NCBI GenBank assembly: GCA_900539915.1
Contig: UQDU01000062.1
Coordinates: forward strand, 1-5,018
Direction: 5' to 3'
Origin: an uncultured Bacteroidales bacterium
GTDB taxonomy: Bacteria > Bacteroidota > Bacteroidia > Bacteroidales > Muribaculaceae
Length of the DNA stretch: 5,018 bases
Under the pieces are notes generated by a model. It saw nothing but the letters and a program-made list of their open reading frames with translations. It made no database searches and had not been told where the DNA came from. Positions 1-5,018 of the stretch are shown here, piece after piece (position 1 is the stretch's first letter; each line of letters opens with the position of its first letter). A program made the position numbers and the translations under genes.

Positions 1-48
1 CGAGATCCTGAGATGTCTCGTGGGCTCGGAGATGTGTATAAGAGACAG
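1..48 (+). other. Illumina Nextera adapter, index and P7 primer remnant (artefact)
   Basis: This is library sequence, not genome. Bases 15-48 match the 34-nt Nextera read-2 adapter, starting GTCTCGTGGGCTCGG and ending in the 19-bp Tn5 mosaic end AGATGTGTATAAGAGACAG (30-48). Bases 1-6 (CGAGAT) are the 3' end of the P7 primer. Bases 7-14 (CCTGAGAT) sit exactly where the 8-nt i7 index belongs, and from memory match the Nextera XT index N715. The order P7 tail, index, adapter, insert is that of the finished library molecule. The likely origin is a read that ran through a short insert and was assembled without trimming. True genomic sequence starts at 49. Confidence 0.98.
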
Positions 49-597
49 GTCTACGCATGCGCGGCGTGCCGTCTCCATGTCTACGCCAGAGTCGCCTACG
101 TAGAGCACGTCGTCCTTGGGGGTGGGGCATTTGCCAAGAATCTCAAACACGATGGACGGGTCCGGTTTTACCGGCACCCCCTCTTTCTGTCCCTCTACCG
201 CAGCCCAGCGTATGTCGGGGAAAAAACGGTATATGAGCGACTCCACGGCACTCTGGTATTTGTTTGATGCCACGGCGAGATTGACCCCCATCTCCTGGAG
301 TGATGCGAGCAGTTCGGGAATGCCTTTGTATGGCTCGCTGTGGTCAGCGCTGTGCTTGTCGTAATACTCGGTGAAGTGCTTGCGCAGACGGGCTATGTCC
401 CCGGGCGAACGGTGGTCCTCGGGGAGGGCACGTTCAAGGAGCCTTGCCACGCCGTTGCCCACGAACGATGGATATGCCTGCATGGAGTGGGTGGGAAAGC
501 CTTCTTGTTGCAGGGCGTAGTTTGTGGCTATGCCGAGGTCGGTGATAGAGTTGAGTAGAGTGCCGTCAAGGTCGAATATTACGAGGCGTTTTGACAT
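49..597 (-). CDS. HAD-superfamily phosphatase, phosphoglycolate phosphatase (Gph)-like, 3' end missing
   Basis: Soluble cytoplasmic HAD hydrolase of subfamily IA, expected to remove phosphate from a small phosphorylated metabolite. The ATG at 597 gives MSKRLVIFDLDGTLLNS, and 183 genomic codons are present. All four HAD motifs are visible: motif I DLDGT at residues 9-13 (nucleophile D9, acid/base D11), motif II S111 in VASNK, motif III K144 in VKPDP, and motif IV GDSGVD at 168-173 (Mg-binding D169 and D173). The helical C1 cap lies at about residues 17-90. Relatives run about 210-225 residues, so some 30-40 C-terminal residues are missing. The frame stays open through the adapter to base 1, adding 16 false residues beginning LSLIHI; these should be removed. 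It lies 39 nt downstream of tamL in the same direction, with no promoter box or terminator between them, so it is probably co-transcribed. The substrate is not determined: phosphoglycolate phosphatase is the closest type, but beta-phosphoglucomutase-like or pyrophosphatase-like activity is possible. Confidence 0.93.
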
Positions 598-636
598 ATG
601 GTTGCGGATATAGGGTTGTATCTCAGTGAAGAGGGT

Positions 637-3018
637 TCAGAATGGATAACCCACGGCGAAGAGAAAAGTTGCATCGCGTTTCCAGCTCATCTTGGTGATG
701 GGCCATTTGAGCTGTCCTTCGGCCGGGTTGTGGAGCTTCAGTCCGAGGTCGATGCGGAATATGAAATAGGTGAAGTCCATGCGCAGTCCGGCACCGTAGG
801 CCATGGCCATCTGTTGCCAGAATTTGTCAAACTTAAACACGCCGTAGGGCTGGTTCTCATAACTGCGTATGGTCCAGATGTTGCCGGCGTCGACAAACAG
901 CGCCCCTTCAAGGAGCCAGAACAGCTTGGCGCGGTATTCAAGGCTGAGGAGCAGGTTGATGTCGCCGCACTGGTTGAGGAAGTCGGCGGTGTTGTCACCG
1001 TCGCCGCCCGGGTAGCCACCGGGACCGAGCGTGCGCACAGCCCAGCCTCTGACGCCGTTGGCACCGCCGGCATAGAAACGTTTCTCAAACGGTATGACCT
1101 TGGAGTTGCCATAGGGGAACGCCACACCTAACCCGGCATGGAAAGCCAGTCCGTGGCGCGAATTGAAGTTGCGCAGCACCGTGTAGTCGAATTCCGCTTT
1201 GGCATACTGTGCATACTGTGTGCCGAATATCTTGTAGACCCCGTCGGATTTTCTCTGCTTGAATATCGAGGAGTAGGCATAGAGCAGATTGCCGGCGGTC
1301 TCCACGGCTGCGCGCATGTTGTAGACACGCGGCTGTATGCGGTTACGTGTGAGTATGCCGCCGTTGGCCGAGGGGATGCGCCTGTTGGTCCACTGGTAGG
1401 TGAATCCCATGCGCATGATGAAGTGGTCCTCGTAGCTGTAGCGGATGCGCGGATTGAGCTGGTCAATAAAATCGTCGATGGAGTTGGGGATGTGCACGTA
1501 GCTGATGTCCACGAAGTCCCATGTGCTGCGCCGGGTGCCGCGGCGGTTGTTCCACTTGTATTTCCATCCGGCTCCGGCTATGATGCGAGTAAATTCGGGA
1601 CGCTCCTGGTAGTTGAACGAGAGTGCCAGTTCGGAACTGGCCTTGATATTGTGCTTGAATCTGCGGCTGAGGAACGGGAAGATGAATCTCGGAAACGTGA
1701 TGCCCACCTCGGCGGCCTGTTCGGTGTAGCGATTGTTGATGAAATTGTCGAGATTGCCCGAAAGGCTTTCGTAGCTTGACCGGAATTTGGCGGTGAACAG
1801 CTGCGAGCCGTGAAACAGGTTACGGTGCTGATAGGTCACGCCTACGCCAAATCCCAGGTCGCCCTCGCTGTTGGTGCCCTCCACCTCAAATGACACCGAC
1901 TGCTTGCGGTTACGTATAAGCAATACGTATGCGTCGAGTTCGTGTTGGCCGTCACCGCCGGTGACCGGTAGAAGCTCGATATTGATGGACCGGATTATGC
2001 CGAGCTGCGCCATGTATTCATATGTGCGGTCGACCATGGCCGAGTTGTAACGCGCACCGGGGGTGATGAAGCATTTCTCGATCAGAGCCGACGGCTTGAT
2101 GTAGCGGTCATCGCCGTAGACGGTGATGTAGCCCTCCGAGTCGCGCTTTATTTCCTCGGCCTGGGCTATGGCGTCGCTGACCGGCTGCCCCTGGTGGTAG
2201 TCGGTGACGAAGATGACATTGCGTATCTTGTAGACGTTGTGTACGGCGGTGGAATCCTCGCGCACAGAGCCTCTGACGGGCGGAGCATGGAGCACGAGGG
2301 TCAGGTCAACTTCGGTGGAGTTGGCGGCGGTGTCGGCATAGAATGTGATGTATTCCTTGCTGAATCCGTAGTAGCCGCGGCGTTGCAGCCTGGCGGCCAT
2401 GTTGGTGCGCAGTTGCTCGAGCTTGTCGCGGTCGAATATGGCTCCCGGCTGTATCTCGGCTCTCGCTGTGTCACGCAGCAGTATCCGTGCTATGGCTGAG
2501 TCGGGTATCTCGTATGAAAACGAGGATATGCGGTGGGGCGTGCCCGGTTTGACATGGTAGGTCAGCGAAGCCTTCTTCTTGTCGGGCCGCATCACCGAGT
2601 CCACTGTCACGGTGGTCTCCAGGTAGCCCTTGTTGGCGAGGGCGAGACGGAGCTGGTTGGCCGAATTGCGTGTAAGTACGCTGTCATAGATGACAGGGGC
2701 CTGGCCGATGCGGCGCAGCCAGCGGTTCCAGCGGCTTGTGGTGTCGGACCCCGAGAGATTGTAGGTGTTGAGCTGGAGTTTCAGAAACCCGAGCACCTTG
2801 TGGTTGGGTACTTGGCGCAGGTAGTTGTAGAGGTCAGCCGCCGACAGATCAGCCGGGCGGTTGCCCAGGCTGTCAGGCTCGATTACAATCTCCACTTTGT
2901 CAAGCAGATACTTGTTGTCAGGCACATGCTTGGTGGTGCTGCATGCCGTCAATGCCCATATCGCCAGCAGCAATATCGGCCAAGATAGAGTATTAACGAA
3001 TAGGCGGCGTGTGGGCAT
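637..3018 (-). CDS. tamL: TamL-like outer membrane lipoprotein of the Omp85 (BamA/TamA) superfamily
   Basis: Outer-membrane beta-barrel protein of the Omp85 superfamily, whose members insert or export envelope proteins. From the ATG at 3018 it has 793 residues. A signal peptide (TRR, then a hydrophobic stretch at about 11-22) ends in the lipobox LTAC with C26, so the mature N-terminus is predicted to be lipidated. This separates TamL from proteobacterial TamA. Residues ~36-375 look like POTRA-type repeats (about 36-158, 160-247 and 261-372). The barrel follows from ~375. Family hallmarks are the loop-6 motif VRGW (656-659) in a glycine-rich context, GALFVDAGNIW (705-715), the GAGLRMDF strand (742-749), and a final aromatic (FAVGYPF) as in outer-membrane beta signals. 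An in-frame TTG at 3066 would add 16 residues, but it lies upstream of the predicted transcription start (~3040) and spoils the signal peptide, so 3018 is preferred. A TamB gene is a common partner; none is seen here, and the next gene is a HAD phosphatase. Another lipidated Omp85 subtype remains possible. Confidence 0.92.
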   Translation of the reverse strand: MPTRRLFVNTLSWPILLLAIWALTACSTTKHVPDNKYLLDKVEIVIEPDSLGNRPADLSAADLYNYLRQVPNHKVLGFLKLQLNTYNLSGSDTTSRWNRWLRRIGQAPVIYDSVLTRNSANQLRLALANKGYLETTVTVDSVMRPDKKKASLTYHVKPGTPHRISSFSYEIPDSAIARILLRDTARAEIQPGAIFDRDKLEQLRTNMAARLQRRGYYGFSKEYITFYADTAANSTEVDLTLVLHAPPVRGSVREDSTAVHNVYKIRNVIFVTDYHQGQPVSDAIAQAEEIKRDSEGYITVYGDDRYIKPSALIEKCFITPGARYNSAMVDRTYEYMAQLGIIRSINIELLPVTGGDGQHELDAYVLLIRNRKQSVSFEVEGTNSEGDLGFGVGVTYQHRNLFHGSQLFTAKFRSSYESLSGNLDNFINNRYTEQAAEVGITFPRFIFPFLSRRFKHNIKASSELALSFNYQERPEFTRIIAGAGWKYKWNNRRGTRRSTWDFVDISYVHIPNSIDDFIDQLNPRIRYSYEDHFIMRMGFTYQWTNRRIPSANGGILTRNRIQPRVYNMRAAVETAGNLLYAYSSIFKQRKSDGVYKIFGTQYAQYAKAEFDYTVLRNFNSRHGLAFHAGLGVAFPYGNSKVIPFEKRFYAGGANGVRGWAVRTLGPGGYPGGDGDNTADFLNQCGDINLLLSLEYRAKLFWLLEGALFVDAGNIWTIRSYENQPYGVFKFDKFWQQMAMAYGAGLRMDFTYFIFRIDLGLKLHNPAEGQLKWPITKMSWKRDATFLFAVGYPF

Positions 3019-3044
3019 CCGGGGTCGCTTGAAAACTTTTGGTC

Positions 3045-3053
3045 GCAAAGTTA
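3045..3053 (-). promoter_or_regulatory. Bacteroidota-type -7 box for the tamL operon
   Basis: Read on the minus strand this is TAACTTTGC, a full match to the TAnnTTTG -7 element of Bacteroidota housekeeping promoters. No good TTTG -33 box lies at the usual 17-23 nt spacing; a TTTG (plus-strand CAAA at 3064-3067) is only 10 nt away. The inferred start is near 3038-3042, giving a leader of about 20-24 nt before the tamL ATG at 3018. This start lies inside the longer reading frame that begins at TTG 3066, which argues against that longer form. Inferred from the motif only. Confidence 0.65.
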
Positions 3054-3075
3054 CGATTTTTTGCAAAAAACTGAG

Positions 3076-3083
3076 TAACTTTG
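3076..3083 (+). promoter_or_regulatory. Bacteroidota-type -7 box for the transporter gene
   Basis: TAACTTTG is a full match to TAnnTTTG on the plus strand. The nearest TTTG upstream (3060-3063) is 12 nt away, closer than the usual 17-23 nt, so the -33 element is weak or missing. The expected transcript start is around 3087-3092, leaving a leader of about 85-90 nt before the chosen ATG at 3178. The leader holds no convincing attenuator or known riboswitch that I can recognise; it turns A/T-rich just before the ATG, as is common where Shine-Dalgarno sites are weak. Confidence 0.62.
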
Positions 3084-3177
3084 CACCCTGTTTAGCGCGA
3101 TGGCCTTGATCCGGGCCGTTACGCCAGTCATTAGTACATTTTTAAGAACTTATACATACCTACATCAAGCAAGTCAA

Positions 3178-4839
3178 ATGGATACTTCTTGGATAACAGA
3201 CCTGTTTCTGCCAGGCAACACCGGATTGGCCAGTACATTGGTGCTCTATTGCTTTGTCATAGTAGCCGGTGTCGCATTGGGTAAGATAAAGATAGCCGGC
3301 ATATCTCTCGGAGTGACGTTTGTGCTTTTTGTCGGTATCCTGATGGGCCATTTCGGCTATGTGGTCAACGGCGACGTGCTGAAATTCATCAGGGAGTTCG
3401 GCCTGATTCTGTTCATCTTCTCGATAGGTCTGCAGGTAGGCCGTTCGTTCTTCTCCTCATTCAAGCAGGGAGGCATCAGGCTCAACATGCTGGCATTGCT
3501 CGGCATAGTCCTCAATGTGGCCGTCGTGCTGGTCATCTACTTCATCGAGGGTGGCAGCACCTCCATAGAGTCGCTCGTAGGCATCATGTCGGGAGCCGTC
3601 ACCAATACCCCCGGTCTGGCAGCCGCCCAGCAGACAGCCGACACGCCTGAGGCCATCAATATCATGTCGATGGGCTATGCCGCGGCCTATCCGTTGGGAG
3701 TGGTCGGCATCATCATGACGATGCTTGTGCTCAAGAAAGTGTTCCGTGTCAGGATTGAAAACGAAATCAAGGAGCTTGAGGCTGCCGATGAGGCTTCGGC
3801 CAATGCTCCGCATATCACCACCTATCGCGTCACAAACCAGCTCCTTGACGGCAAGAACGTGCTTGAGCTTCACCATATAGCCAACTGTGACATGGTGGTG
3901 TCACGAGTGAAGCCCGAGGGTGAGGTGGCGTATGTGCCCAATGCTTCATCGACCATACACCACGGAGACCTCATACTCGTGTGCCTGTCGCCGTCCGACG
4001 AAAAACGCCTCGAGAGCCTTGTCGGACCCATCGAATCGTTTGACTGGGATGAGGTGACGCCCGAGCGTGTGGTCAGCCGCCGCATCCTGATCACCAAGAA
4101 CGAATATGACGGAGCCACACTCCGTTCGCTCCGTCTGACCAAGGGTTATAAGCTCAACGCCACACGTGTCAACCGTGCCGGCATCGACCTCCTCGCCACT
4201 CCCGACCTGCGCCTCCAGATAGGTGACCGCCTGACTGTGGTCGGCGACCTCAATGACATAGACCGCCTCGCCACACGCCTGGGTAACTCGCTCAAGCGTC
4301 TCAACCAGCCTAACATCATCACCATCTTCGTGGGCATCATGTTCGGTATCATCCTCGGCTCGATCAATCTCGGGTTCGGCATGAAGCTCGGTCTGGCCGG
4401 CGGTCCGCTGGTAGTGGCCATACTTCTAAGCCGTTTCGGTTACAAAGTGCACCTTGTGACCTACACCTCCACCTCGGCTTCGCTGATGCTCCGAGAACTC
4501 GGTATCTGCCTGTTCCTCGCATCCGTGGGCATATCGGCCGGCTCAGGATTTGCCGAGACGGTGTTCAATCCCACAGGCATGTGGTGGGTAATCTGGGGCT
4601 TCATCATCACTGTAGTGCCCCTGCTGATAGTGGGCGTCATCGCCCGTGGCGTGTTCAAAATCAATTACCTCACCATAATGGGTCTGTTCAGTGGCGGCTA
4701 CACCGATCCCCCGGCACTGGCCTATGCCAACGGCTCCACCGGCCACGACGCACCCTCGGTGGCATATTCTACCGTATATCCGTTGACCATGTTCATGCGA
4801 GTGGTGGCTGCCCAGGCTCTGATACTTTGTCTCGCATGA
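3178..4839 (+). CDS. AspT/YidE-family (AAE) membrane transporter with two RCK_C domains
   Basis: Inner-membrane transporter of the aspartate:alanine exchanger family (AspT, YidE and YbjL relatives). The 553-residue product has the full family layout: an N-terminal membrane half (about 15-187), two cytoplasmic RCK_C/TrkA_C domains (about 213-282 and 298-370), and a C-terminal membrane half (about 378-553). The halves are copies of each other. EFGLILFIFSIGLQVG (73-88) matches ELGICLFLASVGISAG (440-455), and GAVTNTPGLAAA (139-150) matches GGYTDPPALAYA (506-517); the latter pair is the likely substrate-site hairpin. Each RCK_C shows the typical ending with a hydrophobic strand after a GD (HHGDLILVCL, 261-270; QIGDRLTVVGD, 347-357). 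Relatives exchange carboxylates or amino acids; the substrate here is unknown. An upstream ATG at 3100 would add 26 residues. I prefer 3178 because MDTSWITDLF matches the usual short amphipathic start just before helix 1, and the extra residues look like translated leader. It is transcribed alone, divergent from tamL and closed by a terminator. Confidence 0.93.
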   Translation: MDTSWITDLFLPGNTGLASTLVLYCFVIVAGVALGKIKIAGISLGVTFVLFVGILMGHFGYVVNGDVLKFIREFGLILFIFSIGLQVGRSFFSSFKQGGIRLNMLALLGIVLNVAVVLVIYFIEGGSTSIESLVGIMSGAVTNTPGLAAAQQTADTPEAINIMSMGYAAAYPLGVVGIIMTMLVLKKVFRVRIENEIKELEAADEASANAPHITTYRVTNQLLDGKNVLELHHIANCDMVVSRVKPEGEVAYVPNASSTIHHGDLILVCLSPSDEKRLESLVGPIESFDWDEVTPERVVSRRILITKNEYDGATLRSLRLTKGYKLNATRVNRAGIDLLATPDLRLQIGDRLTVVGDLNDIDRLATRLGNSLKRLNQPNIITIFVGIMFGIILGSINLGFGMKLGLAGGPLVVAILLSRFGYKVHLVTYTSTSASLMLRELGICLFLASVGISAGSGFAETVFNPTGMWWVIWGFIITVVPLLIVGVIARGVFKINYLTIMGLFSGGYTDPPALAYANGSTGHDAPSVAYSTVYPLTMFMRVVAAQALILCLA

Positions 4840-4873
4840 CATAATAATTGGCCGTCAGGTAATAAAAACATAC

Positions 4874-4911
4874 AAAAGTGCGACGAGGCATCGGTCTCAG
4901 TCGCACTTTTT
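4874..4911 (+). terminator. Intrinsic terminator after the transporter gene
   Basis: AAAAGTGCGAC (4874-4884) pairs perfectly with GTCGCACTTTT (4900-4910). Three further pairs (GAG 4885-4887 with CTC 4896-4898) can form past a bulged A at 4899, leaving a small loop. The stem runs into TTTTT at 4907-4911. The stem starts 34 nt after the transporter stop codon (4837-4839). The A-run on its left side could let it also work on transcripts arriving from the other direction. Confidence 0.92.
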
Positions 4912-4918
4912 CGCTATA

Positions 4919-4952
4919 TTGTGGCATACGAAGCGGAAAATGGTTAAATTTG
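4919..4952 (+). promoter_or_regulatory. Possible promoter for a gene beyond the right edge
   Basis: TAAATTTG (4945-4952) matches the TAnnTTTG -7 element. A partial -33 box (TTG, 4919-4921) lies 23 nt upstream, at the long end of the accepted spacing. It follows directly after the terminator, which is a sensible place for the next unit to start. The transcript would begin near 4957-4960. In A/T-rich intergenic DNA such a match can occur by chance. Confidence 0.4.
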
Positions 4953-5018
4953 CTATACCATTAGATTAAGAGGGTGTTTAATAACAAAAGTTAAATCCTG
5001 AGTGGTGTATCTTTTGAT
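4953..5018. other. A/T-rich non-coding tail at the window edge
   Basis: No gene starts here and no reading frame of useful length is open on either strand. The text GAGGGTGTTTAATAAC (4970-4985) resembles the kind of short terminal sequence seen at some insertion-sequence ends, but no matching second end or transposase is in view. It could equally be the leader of the gene served by the promoter at 4919-4952. Confidence 0.3.

Larger units (their letters stand above)
3045..3084. repeat. Perfect 10-bp inverted repeat spanning the divergent promoters
   Basis: The left arm GCAAAGTTAC (3045-3054) and right arm GTAACTTTGC (3075-3084) are exact reverse complements separated by 20 bp of mostly A/T-rich sequence (ATTTTTTGCAAAAAA at its core). 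Each arm contains one of the two outward-facing -7 boxes, so at least 8 bp of the symmetry follows from both promoters matching the consensus closely. The two extra matching positions, the identical nn bases (AC) and the 30-bp centre-to-centre spacing (about three helical turns) would also suit a dimeric regulator. No such regulator is identified. Confidence 0.7.

Noticed and set aside
13..267. Plus-strand reading frame beginning MSRGLGDVYKRQ
   Set aside because: Its first 12 residues are translated Nextera adapter, and the rest is antisense to the HAD phosphatase, whose motifs are plainly on the other strand.
598..1131. Plus-strand open frame of 177 codons
   Set aside because: It lies wholly opposite the barrel region of tamL, where family motifs prove the minus strand is coding; long antisense frames are expected in codon-biased genes. 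It shows no domain I recognise.
1138..1779. Plus-strand open frame of 213 codons
   Set aside because: It is also antisense to tamL, has no recognisable domain and no promoter box of its own, and its composition (many V, G, A, E) is typical of a mirrored frame.
3101..3118. Possible small hairpin (GGCC pairing with GGCC) in the transporter leader
   Set aside because: The stem is only four pairs with no T-run and no recognisable riboswitch or attenuator features; it is likely chance.
3100..3177. N-terminal extension of the transporter from ATG 3100
   Set aside because: The 26 extra residues do not resemble the family's N-terminus, while the form starting at 3178 begins just ahead of the first membrane helix. 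Usage cannot be excluded, because the ATG at 3100 lies after the predicted transcript start.
4543..4842. Minus-strand frame of 99 codons over the end of the transporter gene
   Set aside because: It overlaps the conserved C-terminal repeat of the transporter on the opposite strand and has no recognisable domain.

Overview
The window looks like the end of a short-read assembly contig from a member of the Bacteroidota, most likely order Bacteroidales (the family level, e.g. Muribaculaceae, is only a guess). Two things support this. Two TAnnTTTG promoter boxes sit in the one divergent intergenic region, with no clear Shine-Dalgarno sites. The outer-membrane protein is of the lipidated Omp85 type (TamL) typical of this phylum.

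Layout. Bases 1-48 are not biological: they are the tail of an Illumina P7 primer, an 8-nt index and the Nextera read-2 adapter ending in the 19-bp Tn5 mosaic end. Genomic sequence begins at 49. On the minus strand, read right to left from about 3040, lies a likely two-gene operon: a lipidated Omp85 protein (TamL-like, 637-3018) and, 39 nt downstream, a HAD phosphatase of the phosphoglycolate phosphatase type (597 down to 49). The adapter cuts off the phosphatase C-terminus. On the plus strand, a divergent gene (3178-4839) encodes a complete 553-residue AspT/YidE-family membrane transporter with two central RCK_C (TrkA_C) domains, followed by a strong intrinsic terminator (4874-4911). The last ~107 bases hold no gene, but contain a plausible promoter pointing out of the window.

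How the parts relate. The tamL and transporter operons are fired from a 40-bp core (3045-3084) whose two ends are a perfect 10-bp inverted repeat. Each arm contains a TAnnTTTG box facing outwards, so the two promoters probably overlap and may compete for polymerase. The deduced transcription starts also settle the tamL start codon (ATG at 3018, not TTG at 3066) and leave the transporter with an ~85-nt leader if its ATG at 3178 is used. No pathway visibly links the three genes: one is envelope assembly, one phosphate-ester hydrolysis, one solute exchange.

I see no tRNA, rRNA, CRISPR array, phage gene or complete mobile element. I did not find an undescribed system here; the most useful observations are the adapter artefact with its false protein extension, and the symmetric divergent promoter.
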